Origin: Bacteroidales bacterium | GTDB lineage: Bacteria > Bacteroidota > Bacteroidia > Bacteroidales > UBA932 | Assembly (NCBI GenBank): GCA_024401925.1 | Contig: JAKSKD010000002.1 | Coordinates: forward strand, 1-64,000 | Direction: 5' to 3' | DNA: 64,000 nucleotides | Part shown: piece by piece, positions 15,240-23,627 of the stretch | Layout of the letters: every line of letters starts with the position of its first letter | Numbering within the stretch: the first letter of the stretch is position 1 | The notes under the pieces: generated by a model | The model's database searches: none | The model's input: the letters and a program-made list of their open reading frames with translations, nothing else | Told to the model about the DNA's origin: nothing | Translations under genes and position numbers: made by a program

Positions 15240-16048
15240 AAAAATTTGTATTGATTCTTGCTGCCCTTACGGTATGCACTGCGGCTTTTGCACAAGGCCT
15301 CACTATACTCCATCTGAATGATACGCATTCCCATCTCGATCCTCTTCCTACCGGGGAAGCCGGAGTGCTTGAACGTACGGCTTTCATTGACAGTGTAAGG
15401 AATGCTGACGGGGAGGACAATGTCCTGTTGCTCCATGCCGGAGATTTCAGCCAAGGCTCTTCATATTTCACACTGCTCTCAGGCGACCTGGAAATTAACC
15501 TGATCAATGCTATGAAATACGATTGCGTTACTTTGGGTAACCATGAATTCGATAATGGCGTAGAAGAACTTGGAAGACGTATGTCAATGCTACAGGGAAC
15601 GAAGGTAGTATGCGCAAATTATGATTTTTCGTCATTTGAGGCAGGAAAGTACGTGAAACCATACACTATTCTTGAAAAAGCCGGCAGAAAGATAGGCATC
15701 ATAGGCGTACTATGCGACATATCATCAGTTGTGTCAAAGCAGATTGCAGACCGCGTCCCGCATTTCGATACTGCTGATTCAGTAAATAAATGGGCCGACA
15801 AACTCAAGGACGAGGAACATTGCGACCTTGTCATATTACTTTCCCATCTTGGATATAAAGGTGAGAGAGGAGTGAATGACACCGACCTTGTCGGATTGGT
15901 CAGAAATGTGGACATCATAGTGGGCGGACATTCCCACACTTTCCTTGATTCAATTGACGTATCCCATAAGGACCTGGACGAAAAAACCGTCCCGATTGTT
16001 CAGGACGGTTGTTGGGGATATGATGTCGGAGTGATTCACATTAGGTGA
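15236..16048 (+). CDS. Secreted metallophosphatase (5'-nucleotidase N-terminal domain)
   Basis: The 270-residue protein has a signal peptide ending AAFAQ. All calcineurin-type metal motifs are present: LNDTHSHLDP, HAGDFSQG, TLGNHEFDNG, VILLSHLGYKG and GGHSHTF. It ends just after the metallophosphoesterase fold, where UshA-type enzymes continue into the C-terminal domain, here supplied by the preceding gene. The stop directly abuts the convergent glnS stop (no intergenic base), so no separate terminator exists for either gene. Confidence 0.9.
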   Translation: MKKFVLILAALTVCTAAFAQGLTILHLNDTHSHLDPLPTGEAGVLERTAFIDSVRNADGEDNVLLLHAGDFSQGSSYFTLLSGDLEINLINAMKYDCVTLGNHEFDNGVEELGRRMSMLQGTKVVCANYDFSSFEAGKYVKPYTILEKAGRKIGIIGVLCDISSVVSKQIADRVPHFDTADSVNKWADKLKDEEHCDLVILLSHLGYKGERGVNDTDLVGLVRNVDIIVGGHSHTFLDSIDVSHKDLDEKTVPIVQDGCWGYDVGVIHIR

Positions 16049-17707
16049 TTACTCGACTTTGAATGAATCTTTCAAGGCTGTTGTCTTGTTGAATACTGCA
16101 AGGTCCGGAGTTGAATCCGGATCTTTTTTATAGTATCCGACCCTTTCAAACTGTACTGCGATGCCCGAATTGTCGTTCAGGAGTGCAGGCTCTGCGAGGC
16201 CTTTGACGATGACAAGGGATTCCGGGTTGAGGAAGTCCTTGTAGTCCTTATCTTCAGGAACCTGACTCATATCTGCAAGCGTGAAAAGGCGGTCGTAGTT
16301 CCTTACTTCTATAGCCTTTGCGTGCTCTGTGGAAACCCAATGGATGGTTCCCTTCACAGACCTCCATTCGCCGTTGCCCGGTCTTGTGGATGGGTCATAA
16401 CTGCATTTGAGCTCCACAACCTTTCCGGTTTCGTCCTTGATTATCTCATCGCATTTGATGATGTAGGTGTATTTCAACCTCACTTCACCGTCCGGCTTGA
16501 GACGGAAGTATTTGTGAGGTGCGTCCTCCATAAAGTCGGCCCTGTCTATGAGTAGATTGCGTGAGAAAGGAACTTTGCGGGAAGCGCCTTCCGGATCTGC
16601 CGGATTGAGCGGACAGTCGAACCACTCCACCTGACCTTCAGGGTAGTTGGTGAGCGTGACCTTGATAGGGTCGTCTGAAACGACCATATATCTGTTGCTC
16701 CTGGCGTTGAGATCCTGTCTTACGCACCACTCAAGAAGTTGGATGTCCATAAGCTGATCGTGTTTTGTGACACCGATCTTTTCGCAGAATGCCTTAAGTG
16801 CCTCAGGGGTGTATCCTCTTCTGCGGACTCCGCATAGCGTAGGCATTCGCGGATCGTCCCAGCCTGCAACAAGTCCCTTCTGTACAAGTTCGAGAAGCTT
16901 TCTCTTCGACATCAGAGTGTAGGTCAGATTAAGCCTTGCAAACTCATACTGATGGCTTGGGAATATGCCGAGAGTTTCGATGAACCAGTCATAGAGAGGA
17001 CGGTGCACATCGAATTCGAGCGTACAGATGGAGTGTGTGATGTTCTCTATGGAGTCACATTGACCGTGTGTGTAGTCGTACATCGGGTAAATGCACCACT
17101 TGTCGCCTGTGCGGTGGTGGGAGGCATGTTTGATGCGGTAGAGAATAGGGTCGCGGAACATCATGTTCGGGTGGGCCATATCAATCTTTGCCCTGAGGAC
17201 CTTTTCTCCGTCAGCATATTTCCCCTCTTTCATTTCCCTGAAGATTTTCAGGTTTTCTTCCGGAGTCCGGTTTCTGTACCGGCTTTCAGTACCCGGCTTG
17301 TCAACGGTTCCTCTGTGGAGGGAAATTTCCTCCTGAGTCTCATCATCGACATAGGCCAGACCTCTCTTGATTAAGTCCTCTGCCCATTCGTAAAGCTGGT
17401 CGAAATAGTCTGATGCGTATCTTTCCTCCGCCCACTGGAATCCAAGCCACTTGATGTCTTCCTTGATGGCATCAACATATTCGGTATCTTCCTTCGTCGG
17501 GTTCGTGTCGTCATAACGGAGGTTTGTCTTGCCGCCATATTTTTGTGCGAGACCGAAGTTGATGCACAGGCTCTTGGCGTGTCCGAGATGAAGATATCCG
17601 TTAGGCTCCGGAGGAAAACGCGTGAGGATTGACTTATGTTTTCCTGATTTAAGGTCGTCTTCAATGATTTCCTCAAGGAAATTGAGTTTTTTTATTTCTT
17701 CTTCCAT
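16049..17707 (-). CDS. glnS: Glutaminyl-tRNA synthetase
   Basis: This 552-residue class I synthetase charges tRNA-Gln. HIGH-type motif PPEPNGYLHLGHAKS is at about residues 32-46 and the KMSKS-type motif LMSKRKL at about 266-272. The C-terminal half is the two-barrel anticodon-binding domain. Its presence implies direct Gln charging rather than only the Glu-tRNA amidotransferase route. Confidence 0.96.
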   Translation of the reverse strand: MEEEIKKLNFLEEIIEDDLKSGKHKSILTRFPPEPNGYLHLGHAKSLCINFGLAQKYGGKTNLRYDDTNPTKEDTEYVDAIKEDIKWLGFQWAEERYASDYFDQLYEWAEDLIKRGLAYVDDETQEEISLHRGTVDKPGTESRYRNRTPEENLKIFREMKEGKYADGEKVLRAKIDMAHPNMMFRDPILYRIKHASHHRTGDKWCIYPMYDYTHGQCDSIENITHSICTLEFDVHRPLYDWFIETLGIFPSHQYEFARLNLTYTLMSKRKLLELVQKGLVAGWDDPRMPTLCGVRRRGYTPEALKAFCEKIGVTKHDQLMDIQLLEWCVRQDLNARSNRYMVVSDDPIKVTLTNYPEGQVEWFDCPLNPADPEGASRKVPFSRNLLIDRADFMEDAPHKYFRLKPDGEVRLKYTYIIKCDEIIKDETGKVVELKCSYDPSTRPGNGEWRSVKGTIHWVSTEHAKAIEVRNYDRLFTLADMSQVPEDKDYKDFLNPESLVIVKGLAEPALLNDNSGIAVQFERVGYYKKDPDSTPDLAVFNKTTALKDSFKVE

Positions 17708-17766
17708 TTATTAATCGTTAAATTTGCTGGTGAAATTATACATTTTTTACGATTAATTCAATATTT

Positions 17767-18654
17767 ATGGTCAAATCAATGACGGGATACGGCAAGGCCG
17801 TCGCTTCTTTGGAAACCGGACAATTGACTGTCGAAATACGTACCCTCAATGGTAAGAATGCTGAGATCAGCATCAAGTCGGGACTTCTTCCTAAAGATAA
17901 AGAGCTTGGAATCAGACAGAAGATAGCAAACAATCTGTATCGCGGGACGATTGATGTATTCCTTACTTGGGATCCAAATGCATCAGAAACGGCCCGATTA
18001 ATTAATTTGGAGCTTGCAAAGGCATATTCTATCCAAATCAACACCCTTGCCAAGGAGCTTGGATGCTGGCCTATACCGTCATCCGGCTCACAGGATCTTT
18101 TATCCAATATACTCAGACTGCCGGATGTCGTTGATTCCCAGAGACAGGATGTGATTACAGAAGATAACTGGCCGATTGTTGATGCTGCTTTCGACGCAGC
18201 TCTTGAGGCAGTCAATAAATACCGTTCCGATGAGGGTAAAGTTCTCTATGACGACGTTACTTCCCGTATCAGAAACATTCTTGAACTTGAAGATGAGGTC
18301 GAGTCCTACGAGCAACAGAGGATAGACGCTGTCAGGGAGAAGCTGATGAAGAACCTTCAGGAGGTGAGTCTGTCTCCGGACAAGGAAAGATTCGAACAGG
18401 AAATCATATATTATCTTGAGAAACTGGACATTAACGAAGAGAAAGTCAGACTTCGTCAGAACTGCCACTATTTCCTTGATACCATAGACGGGGAGGAGTT
18501 TCCCGGGAAAAAACTTGGATTTATCATCCAGGAAATCGGCCGCGAAATCAACACGACCGGATCAAAAGCAAACCACGCCCTTATCCAGAAGGCCGTGGTC
18601 CGTATGAAAGATGAGCTCGAGAAAATGCGCGAGCAGTCTATGAACATCCTTTAG
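17767..18654 (+). CDS. YicC-family endoribonuclease
   Basis: The product has 295 residues and begins with the family's MVKSMTGYGKA. The C-terminal DUF1732 region has GKKLGFIIQEIGREINTTGS (about residues 247-266), the conserved Glu-rich motif of the nuclease core. The E. coli homologue is an RNase that acts on small RNA. The stop is 1 nt from the convergent ROK gene stop. The short AT-rich leader has no clear ribosome-binding site. Confidence 0.9.
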   Translation: MVKSMTGYGKAVASLETGQLTVEIRTLNGKNAEISIKSGLLPKDKELGIRQKIANNLYRGTIDVFLTWDPNASETARLINLELAKAYSIQINTLAKELGCWPIPSSGSQDLLSNILRLPDVVDSQRQDVITEDNWPIVDAAFDAALEAVNKYRSDEGKVLYDDVTSRIRNILELEDEVESYEQQRIDAVREKLMKNLQEVSLSPDKERFEQEIIYYLEKLDINEEKVRLRQNCHYFLDTIDGEEFPGKKLGFIIQEIGREINTTGSKANHALIQKAVVRMKDELEKMREQSMNIL

Positions 18655-18655
18655 T

Positions 18656-19858
18656 TTACATCAGTCCGAGCAGTTTGGACCTCGCGATAAGGCAGTCTCC
18701 GATGGAGGCGGCCTTTCTTTCTAATGAAGAGAAGACAATCTTGGTGTCTGAACTGACCCTCTTGAGCGAATGCTTGTTGACGGCGGTCTTGATTGGCAGC
18801 ATCAGGTAGTCCCTTCCTACGATAAGCCGGCCGCCTATCACAACAAGTCCCGGATTGAAGATGTTGATGAGTCCGGCAATTCCCTTGCCGAGCGTCTCGC
18901 CAATCTGCTCGATTCCGTCGATTGCGAGGACATCCTCTTCGACAATGGCTTCAAGGATGTCGTCCAAAACTATTTTTTCACCTGCTTTGAATTTCTTCGA
19001 GAGTGAAGACGTCCTGCCCTGTTCCAATTCGCTCTTGATAAGATGGTAGAGCGCTGTACCTGATGCTCCGGTTTCGAGACATCCCACCTTGCCACATCTG
19101 CATATCTTGTCATTGTTAAGGAGAGGGAAGTGCCCGAACTCTCCGGAGAAGCCCGACTGCCCGTAGTACAGTTTGCCGTCAAGAATCATTCCCATACCGA
19201 GTCCCCAGCTGAGGTTGATGAAGAGCATATTCTTTTCGTCAAGATGACCGCCGGCGAGATATTCTCCGAATGTCATTGCCCTGGAATCGTTCTCAATTGA
19301 AACAGGCACATTGAGCTCTTTCTGGAAAAGTGCGTTGAGCGGCAAGTCGTCACTTACGGAATATGTAAGGCTGAAACCTTCTTCCGGATTGACTCTTCCT
19401 GACAGACTGACGCCTACGCTGAGTACATCATCCCAGGAAATCCCCTGTGCGGCCACCTGCTCTTTGACAATTCTGCACATCTTTTTGAATGAATCCGCAT
19501 TTGCTTCGAGCACGAAAGAGATGTCCTGCACAAAACATATGATGGACCCTTTGAAATCACTGATGGCAATATGGAAATGCTGTCTGGCTACATCTACACC
19601 GACAAAGAATCCGGCGGTCGGATTAAGACCATATATGCTCGGACGTCTTCCTCCGGATGTGCCCTGCTTGCCGAGGTCCTGGAGAAATCCGTCGCTGATA
19701 AGCTCGTTGATGAGCTTTGTTACAGTCGGGACGCTCGTGTTTATCTCCTTGCTTAGGTCGGCGATGGAGTAGTTCCCGTTCTGTATGCACAGGCGGATAA
19801 TCTCACGCTTGACAATGGCATTTTTGCCTTCTTTATCAGTAAGAAATGATTTATTCAT
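18656..19858 (-). CDS. ROK-family transcriptional repressor (NagC/XylR type)
   Basis: The 400-residue protein has an N-terminal winged helix-turn-helix (about residues 15-75; TSVPTVTKLINELISDGFL) followed by a ROK sugar-kinase-like domain. The zinc motif CRCGKVGCLET is at about 253-263. ROK repressors sense sugars or sugar phosphates and control glycan-use genes. The target here is unknown: nagB lies 14 kb away and no glycan operon is adjacent. It is divergent from the sensor-TrkH operon. Confidence 0.9.
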   Translation of the reverse strand: MNKSFLTDKEGKNAIVKREIIRLCIQNGNYSIADLSKEINTSVPTVTKLINELISDGFLQDLGKQGTSGGRRPSIYGLNPTAGFFVGVDVARQHFHIAISDFKGSIICFVQDISFVLEANADSFKKMCRIVKEQVAAQGISWDDVLSVGVSLSGRVNPEEGFSLTYSVSDDLPLNALFQKELNVPVSIENDSRAMTFGEYLAGGHLDEKNMLFINLSWGLGMGMILDGKLYYGQSGFSGEFGHFPLLNNDKICRCGKVGCLETGASGTALYHLIKSELEQGRTSSLSKKFKAGEKIVLDDILEAIVEEDVLAIDGIEQIGETLGKGIAGLINIFNPGLVVIGGRLIVGRDYLMLPIKTAVNKHSLKRVSSDTKIVFSSLERKAASIGDCLIARSKLLGLM

Positions 19859-19880
19859 AGTCGGTTTTATATACGCAATG

Positions 19881-19888
19881 CAAATTTA
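19881..19888 (-). promoter_or_regulatory. Promoter for the ROK gene: TAAATTTG with TTG 20 nt upstream
   Basis: This is a perfect -7 box on the minus strand with a TTGG at the -33 distance, 22 nt before the ATG. It is among the most complete promoters in the window. Confidence 0.7.
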
Positions 19889-19955
19889 TCAAAATAATGA
19901 TTTAATACCAAGACTTTCTTAAAAAATTTAATAAATAAATTAAAAAAATTATTCC

Positions 19956-19963
19956 TATCTTTG
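19956..19963 (+). promoter_or_regulatory. -7 box TATCTTTG, 5 nt before the ATG
   Basis: This is a perfect match in an A/T-rich region, but the box ends only 5 nt before the ATG at 19969. A transcript from it would have essentially no leader. Confidence 0.6.
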
Positions 19964-19968
19964 TGGTT

Positions 19969-20808
19969 ATGATTGTGGATAAGGTAAAAAACGTGAAGAA
20001 CGGAGGACATCTTTCGCTGAAGTTGAAACTGACTCTCAGCCTTTGTGCCATTGCTCTGATTCTGCTTCTGTCAAGCGTTATTTCCGTAATTCAGTTCCGG
20101 AACATGAACAATTATGTGTCCGGACTCATTGCTGAGAATATCAGCAACATCAATGTGGCCAGAAAGATGGCGGATTCAATCAATGAGTACAACCTCGATA
20201 TTCTTGCCGTCATCGGTGATGACAAGTTGAACCGTCTGCCGGATTTCGACCAGGCAGCATTCATGGCAAGTTGTGACAGCTTGAAAGATGCACTGGCGAA
20301 TGTCTCCAAACTTCCTCTCGCGGATTCCGTAGTGTATTCCTATTCGGCCTACATGCTGACTTCACTGGAACTTACGGATGTTATTCTCTCCACGTTCATT
20401 GACTCGCGTACCTGGTATTTTGAACGCCTCCAGCCGAGGTACAACAAGGTCAGGAGCGATATCGATGCTATGAGTACGGCTGTGTATGACGACCTCAAGA
20501 AGAATTCATCGACTTTTGACAGAGGATTCTACCGTAGCGTCATACCCGGGATTGTCGCTGTCGGAGTGGGACTTCTTCTTATCCTGATGCTTCTATTCTT
20601 CATACTGGTTTACTATATCAACCCATTATACCGTATGCTGTCGGGGTTGGAAAACTATCAGTCCTTCAATAAGAAGTACAATGTGAATTTTGAAGGCGAC
20701 GACCAGTTGCGAGAATTGAATGACGGCATAGCTGAACTTGCAAATGAAAACCAACAGCTGAAGAAACGTATCAATCTGTTGAGAAATGAACGTCAAGGCG
20801 ATAACTAG
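19969..20808 (+). CDS. Two-helix membrane protein with sensor and HAMP-like region, no output domain
   Basis: The 279-residue product has a membrane helix at about residues 20-43, an extracytoplasmic helical domain (about 44-185) like four-helix-bundle chemoreceptor sensors, and a second helix (about 190-213). A HAMP-like segment with GDDQLRELNDGIAELANEN leads into a coiled coil that simply ends. No kinase, receptor or cyclase domain follows. The gene overlaps trkH by 23 bp, so a role in sensing for the potassium transporter is a reasonable inference. An upstream GTG (19963) is inside the promoter box, hence the ATG start. Confidence 0.7.
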   Translation: MIVDKVKNVKNGGHLSLKLKLTLSLCAIALILLLSSVISVIQFRNMNNYVSGLIAENISNINVARKMADSINEYNLDILAVIGDDKLNRLPDFDQAAFMASCDSLKDALANVSKLPLADSVVYSYSAYMLTSLELTDVILSTFIDSRTWYFERLQPRYNKVRSDIDAMSTAVYDDLKKNSSTFDRGFYRSVIPGIVAVGVGLLLILMLLFFILVYYINPLYRMLSGLENYQSFNKKYNVNFEGDDQLRELNDGIAELANENQQLKKRINLLRNERQGDN

Positions 20809-22219
20809 GAATGTCGGTACAGCTCTGCTGGTCAACGCATTGTTTATGTTCTTTGCCATCTGTGTGTCAGTGGCCAAAGGAAATGACAGTGCTCTTACAG
20901 CATTGGTAATCAGCTTTCTGATCACCTTCACTGTCGGAATCTTCCCATATATCTTTGTCAGGAAGACTCCGGCTATTACAATGAAGGAAGGCTATCTGAT
21001 CATATTCCTGTCCTGGTTCCTGTCATTCATATTCGGAATGCTTCCGTATGTGCTGTGGGGCGGTCCTTTCACGGTTGAAAACGCGTGGTTTGAGAGTGTC
21101 TCAGGCTTCACTACGACTGGCTCGACGATTCTGGAGAATATCGAGGCTCTTCCTGACAGTCTTCTTTTCTGGAGGAGCGCGACTCATTTTATCGGAGGCT
21201 TGGGTGTTGTCGTTTTCCTGCTCCTGATGATTCCAACAGCCAGCCCAGTGCGTCTCAGGTTGACAAATATGGAGCTTTCATCCCTTTCAAGGGAGGGCTA
21301 CAATACCAGGGCGAACCGGACGGTGTATATTTTCGCATATGTATATGTCGGCCTTGCTGTGGTGTCGTTCCTGTGCTACTGGGTTGCAGGGATGGAGCCT
21401 ATCGATGCTGTATGCCACGCATTCAGCGTCAGCGCTACAGGCGGTTTTTCCACTAAGAACCTGTCTATTGCCGCATTTGACTCGCGGATTATCGAGGGGC
21501 TGACTATGCTGTTCATGCTGTTGTCATCTCTTCATTTCGGAAGCGTGTATATGGCAGTGGTGACACGTTCCTTCAAACCGTTCAACAACTCTGTGGTGAA
21601 ACTGTATATAGGATCCCTTGTGTTCTTTACTTTGCTCCTTGCGTTGATAATGAGGCCTATCGGGATTTGGGACAGTGCATTCCACGTTATTTGTATTGCG
21701 TCCACGACCGGATTTGCCACAGTTGACAATACATCTTGGCCCTTGGCCGGAAATCTGGTTCTCCTGGGGCTTGGCATAATGTGCGGGTGCGCAGGGTCCA
21801 CTTCCGGAGGTCTGAAAGTGGACAGGGTACTAATTTTCTTCAAGGCTGTGAAATTGCAGATCAGCCGCATTCTCCATCCTTCCGAGGTTCACGAAATGAG
21901 AATGGGTTCTTCTGTTGTCGGCGTGCAGGACATAATACCGCATCTGCTCTATTCGGCATTGTATTTTTTTGTTCTTCTGGTGTCATTCGCCCTTGCTGTC
22001 GGAATGGGCCTGAGCGGTGAGAACGCATTTTTTGCTTCACTTTCTTCTCTCGGAAATGTAGGGCCTGCAATAAACGAGCTCGGCTCCGTAGGCAATTTCA
22101 ACGGGTTGCCGTCAGCCGCCAAGTTCTTGTTTACCATTGATATGTTCCTTGGGCGTATCGAGATATTCCCGGTTTTTGCCGTATTCGGAATGATGTTCAA
22201 TATTGGCCGCAGGAGATAA
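20786..22219 (+). CDS. trkH: TrkH-family potassium uptake protein
   Basis: This 477-residue membrane subunit has four M1-P-M2 repeats. Pore loops are recognisable as SGFTTTGST, SATGGFSTKN, ASTTGFATVD and SSLGNVGPA, each supplying the selectivity-filter glycine. It imports K+ with H+ or Na+. A TrkA partner is not encoded nearby; the sensor-like gene upstream overlaps its start. Confidence 0.93.
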   Translation: MNVKAITRNVGTALLVNALFMFFAICVSVAKGNDSALTALVISFLITFTVGIFPYIFVRKTPAITMKEGYLIIFLSWFLSFIFGMLPYVLWGGPFTVENAWFESVSGFTTTGSTILENIEALPDSLLFWRSATHFIGGLGVVVFLLLMIPTASPVRLRLTNMELSSLSREGYNTRANRTVYIFAYVYVGLAVVSFLCYWVAGMEPIDAVCHAFSVSATGGFSTKNLSIAAFDSRIIEGLTMLFMLLSSLHFGSVYMAVVTRSFKPFNNSVVKLYIGSLVFFTLLLALIMRPIGIWDSAFHVICIASTTGFATVDNTSWPLAGNLVLLGLGIMCGCAGSTSGGLKVDRVLIFFKAVKLQISRILHPSEVHEMRMGSSVVGVQDIIPHLLYSALYFFVLLVSFALAVGMGLSGENAFFASLSSLGNVGPAINELGSVGNFNGLPSAAKFLFTIDMFLGRIEIFPVFAVFGMMFNIGRRR

Positions 22220-22220
22220 T

Positions 22221-23627
22221 ATGGATTTTCTGTCGCATCTGCCCTACGAGCCTACGCCTTGCCAGAAACGTTTTCTGGACGATGTCGCAACCTTCATCAG
22301 TGGTGATGAAGGAGATATTCACGTTGTCAACGGTTATGCCGGGACGGGCAAGACTACTGCGATTGCTGCGGTCATTGAGGAACTGACGGCAAACCACGTT
22401 CCTTGTGTTCTGATGGCGCCTACTGGCAGATCGGCTAAGGTCCTGTCACTTTATGCCCGCCGCAATGCCCGTACAATCCATAAATGCATATATAGGCAGA
22501 AATCCGTCGGTTCTGACGGGTTCGGGCAATTCAGTCTGGTTCCGAACAAGTGCAAGGACACCCTTTTTATTGTGGATGAAGTATCTCTGATCGGGGTTGA
22601 TTCAGCACAGCAGTCCACCGCACTGTTCGGTACGGGAAACTTGCTTGAGGATTTGGTTACGTATGTCCGTAACGGAGCCGGTTGTAAACTTATCCTGATA
22701 GGCGACTCGGCCCAGCTGCCTCCTGTCGGGATGGAAGAAAGTCCGGCCTTGTCTTCGGATTTTATGGAGTCCTTCGGCGGCGTCAGCAGGTCGGTCCTTA
22801 CTACGGTCGTAAGACAGCAGAAAGAGTCCGGGATACTTAGAAATGCCACAATGCTGCGGGAAAGGATCGAGGGAATGTCCGGTGACGAGCTTGTGGATGA
22901 TCTGAAACTGAGTGTCGCGGGATTCGACGACATAGAAAGAGTGTCTGGAGGGGAACTTATTGACAGGATAGGGGAGGCATACGGACATTTTGGGGAAGAT
23001 GAGACTGTCATTCTTTGCCGCTCCAACAAGAGAGCTATCAGGTATAATATGGGCATACGCAGCTCCGTGCAATTCAAGGAAGAACGTCTGGTGAAGAATG
23101 ACAAACTGATGATAGTTAAGAATTGCTACCAGTTCGTTGAGGATGTCAAGGGCGTGGAATATATTGCTAACGGGGACATTGCCCTCCTGCAGAAGATAAG
23201 CAGGTATGAGGAACGGTATGGCTTGCATTTTGCCGAGGCAAGACTGATGTTCCCGGACTATGACGAGCAGGAGATTGTGGCGAAGGTTTGTCTGGATACA
23301 CTTGAGTCGGAATCTGCGTCATTGACATACGAACAGCAGAATGCCCTTTATGTCGGAGTGTCTGCGGATTATGAACACATCAAATCAAAGAAAAAGAGAT
23401 ATGATGCGGTCAGGGAAGACAAGTATTACAATGCCCTGCAATTGAAATATGCCAATGCCATTACCTGCCATAAGTCGCAGGGAGGCCAGTGGAAGTGTGT
23501 GTTCATCGACAATGCATTCTGGCAGGAGGAGCAGACTCTGGATGATTTGAAGTGGCTTTATACAGCATTGACGCGTGCTACGGAAAAAGTATATTTGGTG
23601 AATTTTAACGACAGGTTTTTCATATGA
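22221..23627 (+). CDS. RecD-like ATP-dependent DNA helicase
   Basis: The product has 468 residues from the ATG at 22221, which follows AGGAG with a 5-nt spacer; the in-frame TTG at 22203 is inside trkH. Walker A is GYAGTGKTT (about residues 38-46), Walker B FIVDEVSL, then the Q-rich motif III region (LIGDSAQLPPVG). The C-terminal UvrD-type motif is CHKSQGGQW...LYTALTRA (about 415-455). Such short RecD-like proteins are superfamily 1B helicases whose role is less defined than RecBCD. The start is 1 nt after the trkH stop. Confidence 0.9.
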   Translation: MDFLSHLPYEPTPCQKRFLDDVATFISGDEGDIHVVNGYAGTGKTTAIAAVIEELTANHVPCVLMAPTGRSAKVLSLYARRNARTIHKCIYRQKSVGSDGFGQFSLVPNKCKDTLFIVDEVSLIGVDSAQQSTALFGTGNLLEDLVTYVRNGAGCKLILIGDSAQLPPVGMEESPALSSDFMESFGGVSRSVLTTVVRQQKESGILRNATMLRERIEGMSGDELVDDLKLSVAGFDDIERVSGGELIDRIGEAYGHFGEDETVILCRSNKRAIRYNMGIRSSVQFKEERLVKNDKLMIVKNCYQFVEDVKGVEYIANGDIALLQKISRYEERYGLHFAEARLMFPDYDEQEIVAKVCLDTLESESASLTYEQQNALYVGVSADYEHIKSKKKRYDAVREDKYYNALQLKYANAITCHKSQGGQWKCVFIDNAFWQEEQTLDDLKWLYTALTRATEKVYLVNFNDRFFI

